Positions 11,201-22,442 of a stretch of DNA of 64,000 nt are shown piece by piece. The notes beneath the pieces were generated by a model. The model had not been told where the DNA came from. It ran no database searches and saw only the letters and a list, made by a program, of their open reading frames with translations. This DNA is from Mycobacterium branderi (GTDB taxonomy: Bacteria; Actinomycetota; Actinomycetes; Mycobacteriales; Mycobacteriaceae), in assembly GCF_010728725.1 (NCBI RefSeq), contig NZ_AP022606.1, positions 3,844,001 through 3,908,000 on the forward strand. Reading direction: 5' to 3'. Both the position numbers and the translations under genes were made by a program. Within the stretch, counting starts at the first letter, position 1, and every line of letters begins with the position of its first letter.

Positions 11201-14200
11201 GCAACCGACTCAAAGCCGCCACCGGGCTGGCACTTTCGCCCACGCTCATCTTCGACTACCCGACACCAAGCAGGCTCGCCAGCTACATGCGCACCGAACT
11301 GGCCGGTGTCCCGCAGGAAATCAAGCAGGTTCCCGCGGTCCGCGCCACGGGCGACGACCCGATCGCGATCGTCGGGATGGCGTGCCGCTTCCCAGGAGGA
11401 GTCAACAGCCCCGACGATTTGTGGGACATGGTGGTTCAGGGTCGCGACGTGCTCACCGAGTTTCCGTCCGACCGTGGCTGGGACCTGGCCGGGCTGTTCA
11501 ACCCCGACCCCGACGTGCCCGGCGCCTGCTACACCCGCACCGGCGGCTTCGTCGACGGCGTCGCCGACTTCGACCCCGGCTTCTTCGGCGTCGCCCCGAG
11601 CGAGGCGCTGGCGATGGACCCCCAGCAGCGCATGTTCCTCGAACTGTCCTGGGAGGCGTTGGAGCGGGCAGGAATTGACCCGACCAGCCTTCGGGGCAGC
11701 GCCACCGGTGTGTTCGCCGGCGTCATGACGCAGGGCTACGGCATGTTCGCCGCCGAACCGGTCGAAGGCTTCCGGCTGACCGGCCAGCTGTCGAGCGTGG
11801 CCTCGGGTCGGGTAGCGTACGTGCTCGGCCTGGAAGGACCCGCGCTGTCGGTGGACACCGCATGCTCGTCGTCTCTGGTCACGCTGCACATGGCGGTGCA
11901 GTCGCTGCGTTCGGGCGAGTGTGACCTGGCGCTGGCCGGCGGCGTCACGATCAACGCCACCCCCGATATCTTCGTGGAATTCAGCCGCTGGCGCGGACTT
12001 TCGCCGGACGGGCGCTGCAAAGCGTTCGCCGGGGCAGCCGACGGCACAGGATTCTCCGAGGGCGGCGGCATGCTGGTCGTCGAGCGGCTCTCGGATGCGC
12101 AGCGGCTGGGCCACCCGGTGCTGGCGGTGGTGCGGGGTTCGGCGGTCAATCAGGACGGCGCCTCCAACGGGCTGACCGCGCCCAACGGCCCGTCGCAGCA
12201 GCGGGTCGTGCGCGCCGCGCTGGCCAGCGCAGGCCTCAGCCCCGCCGACGTGGACGCAGTGGAAGGCCACGGCACGGGCACCACGTTGGGCGATCCCATT
12301 GAGGCGCAGGCACTTTTGGCGACCTACGGGCAGGACCGCAACGAGCCGCTGTGGCTGGGCTCGATCAAGTCGAACATGGGCCACACCCAGGCCGCCGCGG
12401 GCGTGGCGGGCGTGATCAAGATGGTGCAAGCGATGCGCCATCAGATGCTGCCGGCGACATTGCACGTGGACGAACCCAGCCCACACGTGGATTGGTCGGC
12501 GGGACGGATCGCATTGCTCACCGAACCGCAGCCATGGCCGGCCGACGGCAAAGTGCGTCGCGCCGGGATCTCGTCGTTCGGGATCAGCGGCACCAACGCG
12601 CATGTGATCATCGAGGCCGCCCCGCCGGTGGACGAGCCGGACGACGAGCCGGTGAAGCCGCCGGCGGCGCCGTGGGTCGTGTCGGCGAAAACCGGTACCG
12701 CGCTGAGCAAGCAAGCGGCCCAACTGGCCGGCTATATCGACGACCACCCTGAGTTGGAACCTGTCGACGTGGGCTGGTCGCTGGCGGGCCGGTCTACGTT
12801 CGAGCATCGGGCGGTGGTCGTCGGCTGCGACCGGGAGCAACTGCTTGCGGGGCTGGCCGAACTGGCCGACGGCACCCCCGGCGGCACGGTCATTCAGGGC
12901 TGCGCAACGCCGGCCGGCAAGACCGTGTACGTCTTCCCTGGGCAAGGCTCCCAATGGCTGGGCATGGGCATGGGCCTGCACGCCACCTACCCGGTCTTCG
13001 CCGAAGCGTTCAACACCGTCGTCGGCGAACTGGACCGCCATCTGCTGCGACCGCTGCGAGAAGTGATGTGGGGCCATGACGAAACCCTGCTCAACACAAC
13101 GGAGTTCGCGCAGCCCGCGCTGTTCGCACTCGAAGTGGCATTGTTCCGGCTGCTGGAATCCTGGGGCATGCGTCCCGACTACGTGATGGGCCACTCGGTC
13201 GGCGAACTGACCGCCGCCCACGTCGCCGGCGTCCTGTCGCTGGAGAACGCGGCGGTCCTGGTGGCCGCGCGGGGACGTTTCATGCAGGCGTTGCCCGCCG
13301 GCGGCGCCATGATCGCGCTGCAGGCCACCGAAGAGGAAGTGCGGCCGCTGCTCACCGACGACGTCGGCATCGCGGCGATCAACGGACCGACGTCGGTGGT
13401 TGTGTCGGGCGCCCAAGAAGCTGTGGCCGCGGTGGCCGAAAGGCTACGTGGAATGGGCCGCCGCACCCACCGGCTGGCCGTCTCGCATGCCTTCCACTCG
13501 CCGTTGATGGAACCGATGATCGACGAGTTCGCCACGGTTGCAAGCGGACTCGCTCTCGGTCAGCCCGGTATCCCGATCATCTCGAACGTGACCGGGCAGC
13601 TGGCGGGCGACGACTTCGCATCCGCGCAGTATTGGACGACGCACATCCGCCAAGCGGTGCGGTTCGCCGACAGCATCCGCTTCGCGCATTCCGCCGGGGC
13701 CGCCCGCTTCCTCGAGGTGGGCCCCGGCGGCGGGCTGACGGCCTCCATCGACGAATCGCTGTCCGACGCCGACATCGTCTCGGTGCCGATGCTGCGCAAA
13801 GACCGCCCCGAGCCCACCAGCCTGACCACCGCTGCCGCACAGGCTTTCGTGTCCGGCGTCACGGTCAATTGGCGGAAGGTGCTGGGCGGCGGCCGGTTTG
13901 TCGAATTGCCGACGTATGCCTTTGAGCGACGGCGATTCTGGCTTTCCGGCGACGGCGCCGCGGTCGACGCCGCCGGACTGGGATTGGGATCCAGTGAGCA
14001 TCCGCTGCTGGGTGCCGTGGTGGAACTGCCGGCTTCCGGGGGAGTGGTGCTCACCGGTCGGCTCGCACCTGCATCGCAGGCCTGGTTGAACGATCACGCG
14101 ATCGGCGGTGTGGTCCTGTTCCCCGGCGCCGGATTCGTCGAAATGGTGATCCGCGCCGGCGACGAAGTGGGTTGCGGTGTCGTCGAGGAGTTGATGCTGG

Positions 14201-17200
14201 CGGCGCCGCTGGTGTTGCCGGCCACCGGCTCGGTGGCGGTGCAGGTGGTCGTCGGTGGAGCCGACGAGACGGGATCGCGTGCGGTATCAGTGTTCTCCCG
14301 CGCCGACGCCGGTTCTGTCTGGGTATTGCATGCCGAAGGCCAGGTCAGTTCGGGAAGTGTCGAACCGGGCGCGGAGCTGTCGGCCTGGCCGCCGGTGGGT
14401 GCCGCACCGGTCGACGTGACCGGCGTCTACGAGCAGTTGGCCGCCCGCGGCTACGGGTACGGTCCGGCGTTCCAGGGCCTGACCGCGATGTGGCGCCGCG
14501 GCGACGAGTTGTTCGCCGAGGTGTCGTTGCCGGCCAACGCGGGTGTGTCGCCGGCGGGATTCGGTGTGCATCCGGCTGTCTTGGATGCTGCGCTGCACGC
14601 GGTGATCGTGGCCACCAACGGCGCCGATGCGGACGGCGGTGTGCTGGTGCCGTTCTCGTGGCAGCGGGTGTGCCTGCATGCCGCCGGGGCATCGGCCGTG
14701 CGGGCCCGGATCGCGCCGACCGGTCCGTCGTCGGTGTCGGTCGAGCTGGCCGACGGGTTGGGGCTGCCGGTGTTGTCGGTGGCGGCGATGGTGGCCCGGC
14801 CGGTGTCTCAGCAGCAGCTGATGGCGGCGGTGTCGGGCTCGGGCCCGGACCGGTTGTTCGAGGTGAACTGGTCGCCCGCGCCCCTTGGAGCGGATGCCAC
14901 GCCGTCGTACGAAATCTTCGAATCCGCGCCGACGGCAGGGGATCCGCTGACGGCCACCTTCGAACGCGCGCATGCCGCGTTGGCTGCGGTGCAGTCGTGG
15001 GTGTCCCAGCCGGACTCGGGCGTGCTTGTTGTCGTCACTCGCGGCGCGGTGGCGGCGTTGCCGGGCGAAGTCCTCACCGACTTGCCAGGGGCCGCGGTGT
15101 GGGGGCTGGTGCGCTCGGCGCAGACCGAGCACCCCGGCCGCTTGGTGCTCGCCGATGTCGACGGTGACGTCGACGCCGAGGCGATTTTGGCGGCCGGCGA
15201 ACCGCAGGTCGCGGTGCGGGGCGGCGTCACCCATATCGCGCGGGTGCATGGCAGCCGCGCAGTGGACGGGCTGCTGGTGCCGCCGGGCGGTGACCAGCCG
15301 TGGCGGTTAGGGCTTTCCAGCCCAGGCACATTCGAGAACCTGGTGATGGAGCCACTGCCCGACGCCGACGCGCCCTTGGCGTCCGGGCATGTCCGGGTTG
15401 CGGTCGAGGCGATGGCCGCCAACTTCCGCGACGTCATGATCACCCTGGGGCTCTATCCCGACGAGGACGCCGCGATGGGCGTCGAGGCGTCCGGTGTCGT
15501 CGTCGAAATCGGGCCTGGCGTCACCGAATTCGCGGTGGGCGACCGAGTCGCCGGCTTGTTCCCGGAAGGCACCGGAACCGTCGCCACCACCGACCAGCGG
15601 CTGCTGCTGGGAATCCCCACCGGCTGGTCGTCCACCGACGCCGCCACCGTGCCGGTCGTGTTTGCGACGGCGTACTACGCGCTGTCGACGTTGGCCGAGG
15701 TGAGGCCTGGCCAGCGGGTGCTGATTCACGCCGCCGCCGGCGGTGTTGGCATGGCGGCCGTCCAATTGGCTCGGCACTGGGGGTTGGAGGTATTCGCCAC
15801 CGCCAGCCGCGGCAAGTGGGACACCTTGCGCGCCATGGGTTTCGACGACGACCACATCGCCGACTCACGCAGCCTGGACTTCGAGGACAAGTTCCGGTCG
15901 GTGACCGGCGGCCGCGGGATGGACGTGGTGCTCGACTCGCTGGCCGGCGATTTCGTCGACGCCTCGCTGCGGCTGGTCGCCCCGGGCGGCGTGTTCCTGG
16001 AGATGGGCAAGACCGACATCCGCGACCCTCGTGTAATCGCCGAGCACCACGCGCAGGTTCGCTACCGCGCCTTCGACCTGTTCGAAGCCGGGGCGGACCA
16101 CATCCGGCGGATCCTGAGCGAGCTTGCCGCGATGTTCGCGAACAAGTCGCTGAAGCCATTGCCGGTCACCAGGTTTGACATTCGTCGCGCGCCGGCGGCG
16201 TTGCGGTATCTGAGCCAGGCCCGCCACGTCGGCAAGGTCGTGATGACGATGCCTGACGTCTGGGCCGCCGGCACGGTGTTGATCACCGGCGGTACCGGAA
16301 TGGCCGGTTCGGCGCTGGCGCGCCACGTGGTGACACAGCATGGAGTGCGCCACCTGCTGTTGCTCAGCCGCCGCGGCACGGACGCACCGGGTGCAGCCGA
16401 GTTGGCCACGGAGCTTCGCGAAGCCGGCGCACAGGTGCAGGTGGTAGCGTGCGATGCGGCCGACCGCGACGCGCTGGCCACAGTCATCGGCCAACTCGAG
16501 CACCCGCTGTCGGCGGTGTTCCACACGGCCGGGGTGCTCGACGATGCGGTGGTCACGACGCTGACGCCGGAACGGATGGATGCGGTGTTGCGCGCCAAGG
16601 TGACAGCGGCGTGGAATCTGCATGAGCTGACCCGCGACCTGCATGTGTCGGCGTTCGTGATGTTCTCGTCGATGGCCGGCCTGGTGGGCTCCTCCGGACA
16701 GGCCAACTACGCGGCAGCCAACTCGTTCCTCGACGCACTGGCCGCGCACCGGCGCGCTCAGGGCCTGCCCGCCATCTCGCTGGGCTGGGGACTGTGGGAG
16801 CAGGCCAGCGGCATGACCGGCGACCTCGGGACCGTCGACTTCGCCCGGTTCGCGCGCGACGGCATTGTGGCCATGTCTGCCGGCGAAGCTCTTTCGCTGC
16901 TCGACACCGCAATGATTGTCGACGAGCCGTTCCTGCTGCCCGCCCGCATCGACTTCACTGCACTGCGCGCCAAGCACGACTCCGGCACCCTGCCGCCGAT
17001 GTTCGTCGACCTGATCAACGCACCGGCGCGTCGTCAGGTCGACGACTCGCTGGCAGCAGCCAAGTCGAAATCGGCGCTGCTGCAACGCCTGGAAGGGTTG
17101 GCGGAAGACGAGCAGCATGCCGTGCTGCTGGATCTGGTGCGCTCGCACATTGCCACCGTGCTGGGCAACACCACGCCCGAGGCCATCGATCCCGACAAGG

Positions 17201-17580
17201 CGTTCCAGGAACTCGGGTTCGACTCGCTGACCGCGGTCGAGATGCGCAACCGGCTCAAAGCCGCTACCGGGCTGGCACTTTCGCCCACGCTCATCTTCGA
17301 CTACCCGAATTCCGCAGCGCTGGCAGGATACTTCCGCCAGGAGCTGCTCGGCGCTGAGAGCCAGGTGCCGGAAAAGGTCGCGCCCGGGGAAGCGGAAATC
17401 CAGCGCGTCGTCGCGTCGATTCCGGTCAAACGCCTCCGGCAGGCCGGGGTACTGGACCTGCTGCTGAGTTTGGCCAACGAAACCGACGGCACCGCCGCGT
17501 CCGAGGTCAGCGAAAAAGACCTCGCGGACATGGATCTCGACGACCTGGTCAATGCGGCGCTGCTCGACGACGACGAGTAG
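5218..17580 (+). CDS. pks12: Bimodular mycoketide polyketide synthase Pks12
   Basis: Cytosolic type I PKS of 4120 residues (M. tuberculosis Pks12 is about 4150) that makes the methyl-branched chain of mannosyl-phosphomycoketide. Module 1: N-terminal docking helix 1-33, KS 35-455 (Cys 203 in DTACSSS), AT 557-850, DH 917-1190 ([10 protein letters not shown]), ER 1357-1655 ([10 protein letters not shown]), KR 1665-1850 (TGGTGMAG, catalytic Tyr in QANYAAAN), ACP with Ser 1988. Module 2: KS 2047-2465 (Cys 2216), AT 2567-2865, DH about 2920-3205 ([10 protein letters not shown]), ER, KR, ACP Ser 4003, C-terminal docking tail. AT1 has YASHS (methylmalonyl type) and AT2 HAFHS (malonyl type), fitting alternating extension. 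There is no thioesterase. ATG 5218 follows a GAGGGG box. Confidence 0.97.
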   Translation: MADQLQHATEALRKALVQVERLKRKNRALLERSGEPIAIVGMSCRFPGGVQSPDDLWDMVAQGRDVMSEFPTDRGWDLAGLFDPDPDAPHKSYTRHGGFVDDVAGFDAGFFGVSPSEALATDPQHRMLLELSWEALERAGIDPTGLRGSATGVFAGIIVQGYGMLAEEIEGYRLTGMTSSVATGRVAYVLGLEGPAVSVDTACSSSLVALHMAVQSLRSGECDLALAGGATVNATPTVFVEFSRHRGLAPDGRCKPYAGAADGVGWSEGGGMLVVERLSDARRLGHPVLAVVRGSAVNQDGASNGLTAPNGPSQQRVVRAALANAGLSPAEVDAVEGHGTGTTLGDPIEAQALLATYGQDRSEPLWLGSIKSNMGHTQAAAGVAGVIKMVQAMRHETLPATLHVDSPSPHVDWSAGRVSLLTEPHPWPADGKARRAGVSSFGISGTNAHVIIESVPPADPPAKAVKPVALPWVVSAKSAAALSKQAARLSKFVAARTDLDPVDVGWTLAGRSTFEHRAVVVGSDRDQLLAGLSELADGLPGAHVIQGSATPAGKTVFVFPGQGSQWLGMGVELLDHAPVFAEHMQAWADAFAEFVDWSLIDVLRGTPGAPGLDRVDVVQPALFAVMVSLAELWRSIGVRPDAVIGHSQGEIAAAYVAGALSLRDAARVVTLRSKMLRELAGRGGMVSLACDIEQARELLAPFGDRISIAAINGRSAVVVSGEVPALDELIRHCTERELRARRIDVDYASHSADVEAIRDQLAEALVGIEPQSSRTAFFSTVTGSLFDTAGLDADYWYRNIRQTVEFDQAVRSACQQGYRTFVESSPHPALIAGIEDTVTDHGANPIVIPTLGRDDGGFDRFLTAAAQAFVSGVAVDWRAALPGGQFVELPTYAFERRRFWLAGDGAALDAAGLGLASSEHPLLGAVVERPDSGGVVLTGRLSPSSHGWLNDHAVSGMTVFPGTGFVELAIRAGDEVGCSVVDELTLQAPLMLPASGSVALQVVVGAADETGKRTVSVFSRENADAAWTCHAEGVLSSESVEAAADLSAWPPSGASAVDVADGYERLAAHGYGYGPAFRGLTAMWRRGDEVFAEVTLPEAAGGVSGFGVHPALLDAALHALVVGHDAAELALPFSWQGVTLHAAGASAVRARISPAGPSAVSVELADGLGLPVLSVSAMVARPVSQQQLMAAVSGSGADRLFELAWSPASAGNAPTPSYEIFESLPTTEDAVTAAYERVHTALTAVQTWLSERDSGVLVVVTRGAMALPGEDVTDLAGAAVWGLVRSAQTEHPGRLVLADVDGNIDAATILAVGEPQVLLRDGVAYTPRVRGSRAVDGLLVPPDGEKPWRLGLSAAGTFENLQLEPVPNADAPLGPGQVRVAVRAIAANFRDVMITLGMFTHDALLGGEAAGVVVEVGPGVTEFAVGDAVMGFFPDTSGTLVAGDTRLLLPMPADWSFAEAAGVSAVFTTAYYAFLHLADVRPGQRVLIHAATGGVGMAAVQLARHLGLEIYATASRGKWDTLRAMGFDDEHIADSRTLDFEEKFHAATGGRGMDVVLDSLAGDFVDASLRLVAPGGVFLEMGKTDIRDPGVVAENYPGVRYRAFDLFEPGRARMHQYLLELAKLFDDGVLRPLPVTTFDIRRAPAALRYLSQARHTGKVVMTMPDAWAAGTVLITGGTGMAGSALARHVVAEHGVRHLLLLSRRGADAPGAAELAAELRDAGAQVQVVACDAADREALAKVISDIPVQHPLSAVIHAAGVLDDAVVTSLTPERVDAVLRAKVDAAWNLHELTRDLHVSAFVMFSSMAGLVGSSGQANYAAANSFLDALAAHRRAHRLPATSLGWGLWEQASEMTGGLDAADRARLSRSGVKALSSAEALQLFDTAMIVDEPFLLPAHIDTAALRSHAAAVPPMFSELITAPARRRVDESLAATKSKSALAQRLHGLSEDEQHAMLLTLVRSHIATVLGNTTPEAVDPDKAFQDLGFDSLTAVEMRNRLKAATGLALSPTLIFDYPTPSRLASYMRTELAGVPQEIKQVPAVRATGDDPIAIVGMACRFPGGVNSPDDLWDMVVQGRDVLTEFPSDRGWDLAGLFNPDPDVPGACYTRTGGFVDGVADFDPGFFGVAPSEALAMDPQQRMFLELSWEALERAGIDPTSLRGSATGVFAGVMTQGYGMFAAEPVEGFRLTGQLSSVASGRVAYVLGLEGPALSVDTACSSSLVTLHMAVQSLRSGECDLALAGGVTINATPDIFVEFSRWRGLSPDGRCKAFAGAADGTGFSEGGGMLVVERLSDAQRLGHPVLAVVRGSAVNQDGASNGLTAPNGPSQQRVVRAALASAGLSPADVDAVEGHGTGTTLGDPIEAQALLATYGQDRNEPLWLGSIKSNMGHTQAAAGVAGVIKMVQAMRHQMLPATLHVDEPSPHVDWSAGRIALLTEPQPWPADGKVRRAGISSFGISGTNAHVIIEAAPPVDEPDDEPVKPPAAPWVVSAKTGTALSKQAAQLAGYIDDHPELEPVDVGWSLAGRSTFEHRAVVVGCDREQLLAGLAELADGTPGGTVIQGCATPAGKTVYVFPGQGSQWLGMGMGLHATYPVFAEAFNTVVGELDRHLLRPLREVMWGHDETLLNTTEFAQPALFALEVALFRLLESWGMRPDYVMGHSVGELTAAHVAGVLSLENAAVLVAARGRFMQALPAGGAMIALQATEEEVRPLLTDDVGIAAINGPTSVVVSGAQEAVAAVAERLRGMGRRTHRLAVSHAFHSPLMEPMIDEFATVASGLALGQPGIPIISNVTGQLAGDDFASAQYWTTHIRQAVRFADSIRFAHSAGAARFLEVGPGGGLTASIDESLSDADIVSVPMLRKDRPEPTSLTTAAAQAFVSGVTVNWRKVLGGGRFVELPTYAFERRRFWLSGDGAAVDAAGLGLGSSEHPLLGAVVELPASGGVVLTGRLAPASQAWLNDHAIGGVVLFPGAGFVEMVIRAGDEVGCGVVEELMLAAPLVLPATGSVAVQVVVGGADETGSRAVSVFSRADAGSVWVLHAEGQVSSGSVEPGAELSAWPPVGAAPVDVTGVYEQLAARGYGYGPAFQGLTAMWRRGDELFAEVSLPANAGVSPAGFGVHPAVLDAALHAVIVATNGADADGGVLVPFSWQRVCLHAAGASAVRARIAPTGPSSVSVELADGLGLPVLSVAAMVARPVSQQQLMAAVSGSGPDRLFEVNWSPAPLGADATPSYEIFESAPTAGDPLTATFERAHAALAAVQSWVSQPDSGVLVVVTRGAVAALPGEVLTDLPGAAVWGLVRSAQTEHPGRLVLADVDGDVDAEAILAAGEPQVAVRGGVTHIARVHGSRAVDGLLVPPGGDQPWRLGLSSPGTFENLVMEPLPDADAPLASGHVRVAVEAMAANFRDVMITLGLYPDEDAAMGVEASGVVVEIGPGVTEFAVGDRVAGLFPEGTGTVATTDQRLLLGIPTGWSSTDAATVPVVFATAYYALSTLAEVRPGQRVLIHAAAGGVGMAAVQLARHWGLEVFATASRGKWDTLRAMGFDDDHIADSRSLDFEDKFRSVTGGRGMDVVLDSLAGDFVDASLRLVAPGGVFLEMGKTDIRDPRVIAEHHAQVRYRAFDLFEAGADHIRRILSELAAMFANKSLKPLPVTRFDIRRAPAALRYLSQARHVGKVVMTMPDVWAAGTVLITGGTGMAGSALARHVVTQHGVRHLLLLSRRGTDAPGAAELATELREAGAQVQVVACDAADRDALATVIGQLEHPLSAVFHTAGVLDDAVVTTLTPERMDAVLRAKVTAAWNLHELTRDLHVSAFVMFSSMAGLVGSSGQANYAAANSFLDALAAHRRAQGLPAISLGWGLWEQASGMTGDLGTVDFARFARDGIVAMSAGEALSLLDTAMIVDEPFLLPARIDFTALRAKHDSGTLPPMFVDLINAPARRQVDDSLAAAKSKSALLQRLEGLAEDEQHAVLLDLVRSHIATVLGNTTPEAIDPDKAFQELGFDSLTAVEMRNRLKAATGLALSPTLIFDYPNSAALAGYFRQELLGAESQVPEKVAPGEAEIQRVVASIPVKRLRQAGVLDLLLSLANETDGTAASEVSEKDLADMDLDDLVNAALLDDDE

Positions 17581-17595
17581 ACCCGGGGCCGGCCA

Positions 17596-20199
17596 GTGAG
17601 AATTGCCGTCACCGGTGCGAGCGGCGTCCTTGGTCGCGGCATCGCGGCCCGGCTGCTCACCCTGGGCCACGATGTCGTCGGACTGTCTCGGCGTTGCCCC
17701 GAAAGCTGGCCCACTGCAGCAGAATTCGTGCAAGCTGACATCCGCGATGCACGCGCTGTACGGCGCGCGATCTCCGGTGCGGACGTCGTCGCGCACTGCG
17801 CCTGGGCAACCAGCGACGAGGTCAACGTCGGCGGCACCGCCAATGTCCTCGACGCGACGGCCGAAACCGGCGCCCGGCGGGTCGTATTCGCCTCCTCGGC
17901 GCACGTTTACGGCCAGCGTCGCCCGAACGCGTCGCCGCTGACCGAGCACGACGCGCTGAATCCGGCGTCCGCGCAAGGCCGCCAGCAAGCCCGCGTCGAG
18001 GAGATGCTGGCCAACGGCGGCGCGGAGTGGGTGGCGATCCGCTCTGCGGTGATCCTCGGCCGAAACGTGGACAACTGGGTGCTGCAGCTGTTCGCGGCGC
18101 CGCTGCTCCCGGGCCTCAACCCATCCGAGCGCCTGCAGGTCGTGCACGCCGACGACGCCTATCGGCTTTTCGTGCGGGCAATTCTCGACCCCGGTGTCGA
18201 CAGCGGGGCGGTCAACCTGGCCGCGCCGGGGGAGCCGACGTTCGCCGAAATCGCTGCCGCGCTGGGCCGCCGGATCGTGGGCATCCCGCCCGCGTTGCGC
18301 CGCTGGGCGGGCAGCTCGTTCGCGGAACTGCTCGACACCCCGACGATGGACACGTCGAGGCTGCGCGACAAATGGGAATTCACCCCGACGTGGACTGCCC
18401 GGGAATGCGTCGAGGACTTCGCGCTGGCTGTGCGCGGCCGGGTGAGTATCGGTCGGCGGGTGGTGTCGCTGCCCTGGCAGCTGACCACTGTGCAGGACAT
18501 TCCCTCCGTCGACGCGCCGGCCGCGGACGGGACCGTTCCCGTGCTGGCCGGTCCCGAGGGCAGCAACGGGGAATTCGACACGCCGATCGATCCGCGCTTC
18601 CCGATGTTTTTGGCCACCAACTTATCCGAGGCGCTGCCCGGACCGTTCTCGCCGTCGTCGGCGTCGGTGGCCGTGCGCGGTCTGCGGGCGGGCGGTGTGG
18701 GCATCGCGGAGCGGCTGCGCCCGGGCGGCCTGGTGCAACGCGAAATCGCCACGCGCACAGTCGGAGTGTTCGCCCACCGCCTCTACGGCGCCATCACCAC
18801 CGCGCACTTCATGGCTGAAACGGTGCCGTTCGTCAAACCCGAGTCGGTGGTCGCCAACAGCCAGTTCTTCGGCCCCAGCCTGGCCACATTGCCGATCTTC
18901 GGCGAGCAGCGGCTACCGCCTGAACCCCGCAGCGTGCCAAAACCGTTGCGCACCTTGCGCAATCTTGGGATCTTCGGTCTCAACCTGGTCGGGCTGAGCG
19001 CCGGCACCGCACGTGACACCCGCGACTACATCGCCGACATCGACCGCCTGGAACAGCTGACCGGCGGGGATCTCACGCAACTCGACGAACGTCGCCTCCA
19101 GAGCCTGATCTTGCTGGCGCGCGATCTCGTCGTGCACGGCTGGGTGTTGGCATCGGGGTCGTTCATGACGTTCGCCGCGTTCAGCGTGTTGCTGCGCGGC
19201 CTGGGCGGCCGCAATATCGCGCCGTCGGCGGGTCAGGATCTGGTCAGCGCGCGCCTGCTCGGCGCTCTGCACCGGCTGGTGGCCGTAGCCCGGCGCGACC
19301 CGAACGTCGCCCGCATACTCGCCGAGCCGGGCAAGCACCTCGATGTGCTGGCCAGAAAGGCACCGGAATTTCATGCTGCCGTTCTCGACGAGCTGGCACT
19401 GATCGGGCACCGCGGCCCCGCGGAAGTGGAGATGTTGTCGACCACCTATGCAGACGATCCCGAGCTGCTGCTGCGGATGGTTGCGAAATCGCTGAATACG
19501 TCGACGATCCCGGAACCGCGGCACCTGCCGATCCCCGTGCAGGCGCGGCCCGTGGCGGCGCTGGCCGTGCGCCAGCTGCGCGACCGTGAAGCTCGTCGCG
19601 ACCGCATGGTGCGCGCCATTTGGGTGTTGCGCCGACTGCTGCGGGAATACGGTCGCCGCCTGGTGGATTCCGGCGTCCTCGACGCTCCCGACGACGTGTT
19701 CTATCTCTTGGTCGACGAACTCGATGCGTTGCCCGCCGACGCCGCAGACGTTGTGGCGCGACGGCGCGCCGAACGCGCCCGGCTTGCCGACGTCAGCCCG
19801 CCCCCGGTGTTCAGCGGCAGCTGGCAGCCCGGCAGCACGCTGACGACCGTGCTCGCCGCGGGGGAGACTCTGCACGGCCTCGGCGTCTGCGGCGGACGGG
19901 TGCGCGGGCGGGTCCGGATCGTGCGCCCGGAGACCATCGACGAACTGGAACCCGGCGAGGTGCTGGTGGCGGAGGTCACCGATGTCGGGTACACCGCCGC
20001 CTTCTCCTATGCAGCCGCCGTCGTGACCGAACTGGGCGGCCCGATGTCGCACGCCGCGGTGGTGGCCCGCGAGTTCGGATTCCCGTGTGTAGTCGACGTC
20101 GCCGGCGCCACGCGGCGACTGCCGCCCGGGGCGCTCGTCGAGGTCGACGGCGGCACCGGTGAGATCCGGGTACTCGAGCTCGGTGCATTACCCGAATAA
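17596..20199 (+). CDS. SDR-type epimerase / PEP-utiliser mobile-domain fusion, Rv2047c type
   Basis: 867-residue protein encoded 16 bp after pks12, as Rv2047c is in M. tuberculosis. Residues 1-290 form an NAD(P)-binding extended SDR domain (VTGASGVLGRGIA at the N-terminus, SSAHVYGQ for the catalytic region). The middle 450 residues have no motif I can name but resemble the linker of pyruvate-phosphate dikinase-like proteins. Residues about 750-860 are a PEP-utilising enzyme mobile domain with the phosphohistidine motif GGPMSHAAVVARE. No ATP-grasp domain is visible, so it cannot be a full PEP synthase. The position suggests a role linked to mycoketide production, but this is inference. Start GTG 17596. 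Confidence 0.85.
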   Translation: MRIAVTGASGVLGRGIAARLLTLGHDVVGLSRRCPESWPTAAEFVQADIRDARAVRRAISGADVVAHCAWATSDEVNVGGTANVLDATAETGARRVVFASSAHVYGQRRPNASPLTEHDALNPASAQGRQQARVEEMLANGGAEWVAIRSAVILGRNVDNWVLQLFAAPLLPGLNPSERLQVVHADDAYRLFVRAILDPGVDSGAVNLAAPGEPTFAEIAAALGRRIVGIPPALRRWAGSSFAELLDTPTMDTSRLRDKWEFTPTWTARECVEDFALAVRGRVSIGRRVVSLPWQLTTVQDIPSVDAPAADGTVPVLAGPEGSNGEFDTPIDPRFPMFLATNLSEALPGPFSPSSASVAVRGLRAGGVGIAERLRPGGLVQREIATRTVGVFAHRLYGAITTAHFMAETVPFVKPESVVANSQFFGPSLATLPIFGEQRLPPEPRSVPKPLRTLRNLGIFGLNLVGLSAGTARDTRDYIADIDRLEQLTGGDLTQLDERRLQSLILLARDLVVHGWVLASGSFMTFAAFSVLLRGLGGRNIAPSAGQDLVSARLLGALHRLVAVARRDPNVARILAEPGKHLDVLARKAPEFHAAVLDELALIGHRGPAEVEMLSTTYADDPELLLRMVAKSLNTSTIPEPRHLPIPVQARPVAALAVRQLRDREARRDRMVRAIWVLRRLLREYGRRLVDSGVLDAPDDVFYLLVDELDALPADAADVVARRRAERARLADVSPPPVFSGSWQPGSTLTTVLAAGETLHGLGVCGGRVRGRVRIVRPETIDELEPGEVLVAEVTDVGYTAAFSYAAAVVTELGGPMSHAAVVAREFGFPCVVDVAGATRRLPPGALVEVDGGTGEIRVLELGALPE

Positions 20200-20218
20200 C
20201 GATCGGTAGCAACAGGTT

Positions 20219-20887
20219 TCAGCAGCTGAACTTCTCGCCCACACCATCGGGTGGTGGCGCCGACTGCAGGCACCCGAACGGCTGCACACCGGCGGCGGCC
20301 AACCGAACCGCCGAGCGGTGCGCGTAATTCACGCACACCACCGCGTCCTGGTCGGCACGACACCGATAGTCGCTGAACGACAACGACTTTCCGGCCGGCA
20401 ACTCGGGCCCGTCGCCACGGGCGAACGGTCCGGGATCGGCACGTGCCGATCCGACCTGCAGGCTGGCGCCGTCGAAGTCCACCCAGCCGCCCTCCCAGTG
20501 GCCGTACGCCGTCGCCGGCCGCGGCGGCGGATGAACCAGGTCGACCAGACAGGCCAGCGCGCCGCCGGTGTGCTTGGTATCGGTCATGCAGGTGACTTTG
20601 CCGACGCTGAAAGCGATGTCGTCACCGAGTTCGGTGGTGACGCCATTGCGCGTCGCGCGGTGAAAACCGGCGGGGTCGGCGGGTGAACCGCCGTCGATCC
20701 AGGCTATGACGTCGGCGATCGGCGCGTCGGCCGACGGCGCAGCGGACGGGACAGCCGCCTTGCCGGGAGACGGCGTTGGCGCCGACGCATGCGACGTGGC
20801 CCCGGACGTCCGTTCCGGGTGGCCGGTGATCTCGTGCGAACATCCGGCGACCAGCAGTGACGCTGCGAGCAGCGGGGCAATTCGCAT
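20219..20887 (-). CDS. lppI: Lipoprotein LppI
   Basis: 222-residue predicted lipoprotein. It has an N-terminal signal of about 15 residues ending in the lipobox LVAGC, then a Ser/Thr/Pro/Ala-rich spacer to about residue 45, then a compact domain with Cys residues that may pair (CMTDTK, CLVDL, CRADQDAVVC, CLQS, final SC). Placement between the Rv2047c-type gene and lipT matches lppI of M. tuberculosis. It would sit on the outer face of the plasma membrane. Function is unknown. It is convergent with the upstream gene and divergent from lipT, 42 bp away. Confidence 0.85.
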   Translation of the reverse strand: MRIAPLLAASLLVAGCSHEITGHPERTSGATSHASAPTPSPGKAAVPSAAPSADAPIADVIAWIDGGSPADPAGFHRATRNGVTTELGDDIAFSVGKVTCMTDTKHTGGALACLVDLVHPPPRPATAYGHWEGGWVDFDGASLQVGSARADPGPFARGDGPELPAGKSLSFSDYRCRADQDAVVCVNYAHRSAVRLAAAGVQPFGCLQSAPPPDGVGEKFSC

Positions 20888-20929
20888 GTCGTTAGGTTAA
20901 CGGGCGGCGTCGTTCGCTACCGTCGGGAT

Positions 20930-22435
20930 ATGCACGAACACACCGTCCGCGCACGCACCGCCGCCGGCACCGTCGAGGGATTCACCCGTGACGGCGTGCA
21001 CCGGTGGCGTTCCATTCCCTACGCCCGCCCACCGGTCGGGCCGCTCCGATTCCGGGCGCCGCAACCGGTCCAGCCGTGGTCGGGTGTGCGGCATTGCCAC
21101 GCGTTCACCAAATGCGCGCCGCAAGAGCGCCGCTACACCATCCTCGGTCCCGGCAAATTTCAGCCGAGGGGCGAGGACTGCCTGACACTCAACGTCGTCA
21201 CTCCCGAGGACGCGCGCGGCCAGGCGTTGCCCGTCATGGTGTTCGTGCACGGCGGCGGATACATCCTGGGCAGTTCGGCTACTCCGCTCTACGACGGCGC
21301 GGCGCTGGCCCGCCGCGGATGCGTGTACGTGTCGGTGAACTACCGACTCGGGGCGCTCGGTTGTCTGGACTTGTCGTCGCTGTCGACGGCCGAGATCACC
21401 ATCGACAGCAACCTTTTCCTGCGCGACCTGGTGATGGCGTTGCGCTGGGTGCGCGACAACATCGCCGTGTTCGGCGGCGACCCGGACAATGTCACCTTGT
21501 TCGGCGAAAGCGCGGGCGCCCACGCCGTCGCCACCATGATGGCCGTACCGCAGGCCAAAGACCTGTTTTCCCAGGCTATTTCGGAGAGCCCCGCGTCGGG
21601 CATGGTGCGCTCCCGCGAGATGGCGGCAGACTTCGCCGCGCGTTTCGCCGCACTGCTGGGAGTTCGTCGGCAAGACGCGGCCCACACGCTGATGCAGGCG
21701 TCGCCCGCCGAACTGGTTGGGGCGCAAAACCGTTTGATCGACGAGGGTGTGCGAGACATCCTGGGCGCGTTCCCGCTGGGCCCGGCTTTCGGCGACGACT
21801 GCCTGCCACTGGATCCTCTCGACGCGATGCGCCGCGGCGAGGCGCACCGCATTCCACTCATCGTCGGCACCAACGCCGAAGAGGGCCGGCTGTTCACCCG
21901 TTTCCTGCGAATGCTGCCGACCACCGAGCCGATGATCGAAGCCCTGCTGGCCGAGGTCGATCCGGCTGCGCGGGAACGCATTACCCGCGCCTACCCGGAC
22001 TATCCGGAGCCCTCGGCCTGTATCCGGCTCGGCGGTGACTTCGCGTTCGGCTCGGCAGCCTGGGAAATCGCCGAAGCCCACGGCGCCCACGCGCCGACCT
22101 ACTTGTATCGTTACGACTACTCGCCGCGCACGTTGCGCTGGTCGGGTCTGGGCGCCACCCACGCCACCGAACTGCTCGCCGTGTTCGACGTCTACCGCAC
22201 CAGATTGGGCGGGCTGCTCACCGCGGCCGGCGACCGGCGCTCCGCGCTTCGGGTCAGCAACGAAATACAAAGGCGCTGGCGCTCATTCAGCCGCACCGGA
22301 TCGCCCGGTGACGGCTGGCCCGCCTACACCGACCCCGACCGGGCCGTCATGGTCTTCGACCGCAAATCCCATGTCGAATTCGACCCGCACCCCGAGCGGC
22401 GAATGGCATGGCAGGGCTTTTCGCTGGCGCGGTGA
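20930..22435 (+). CDS. lipT: Type B carboxylesterase LipT
   Basis: 501-residue alpha/beta hydrolase of the carboxylesterase type B family. Seen directly: oxyanion-hole strand HGGGYILGS near residue 105, nucleophile elbow FGESAGAHA near residue 190, acid residue region GTNAEEGRLF near 318, and the catalytic histidine region THATELLAVF near 408. It hydrolyses carboxylic esters; the natural substrate is unknown. There is no signal peptide, so it is probably cytosolic. The gene order lppI-lipT matches M. tuberculosis. The next gene starts within 10 bp, so they are probably co-transcribed. Confidence 0.92.
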   Translation: MHEHTVRARTAAGTVEGFTRDGVHRWRSIPYARPPVGPLRFRAPQPVQPWSGVRHCHAFTKCAPQERRYTILGPGKFQPRGEDCLTLNVVTPEDARGQALPVMVFVHGGGYILGSSATPLYDGAALARRGCVYVSVNYRLGALGCLDLSSLSTAEITIDSNLFLRDLVMALRWVRDNIAVFGGDPDNVTLFGESAGAHAVATMMAVPQAKDLFSQAISESPASGMVRSREMAADFAARFAALLGVRRQDAAHTLMQASPAELVGAQNRLIDEGVRDILGAFPLGPAFGDDCLPLDPLDAMRRGEAHRIPLIVGTNAEEGRLFTRFLRMLPTTEPMIEALLAEVDPAARERITRAYPDYPEPSACIRLGGDFAFGSAAWEIAEAHGAHAPTYLYRYDYSPRTLRWSGLGATHATELLAVFDVYRTRLGGLLTAAGDRRSALRVSNEIQRRWRSFSRTGSPGDGWPAYTDPDRAVMVFDRKSHVEFDPHPERRMAWQGFSLAR

Positions 22436-22442
22436 TGTGACG

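Noticed and set aside
11182..13416. 744-codon minus-strand frame inside pks12
   Set aside because: Antisense shadow of module 2; His/Arg/Gln-rich without domain structure.
15865..18147. 760-codon minus-strand frame spanning pks12 and the next gene
   Set aside because: Antisense to two confirmed genes; no supporting motif.
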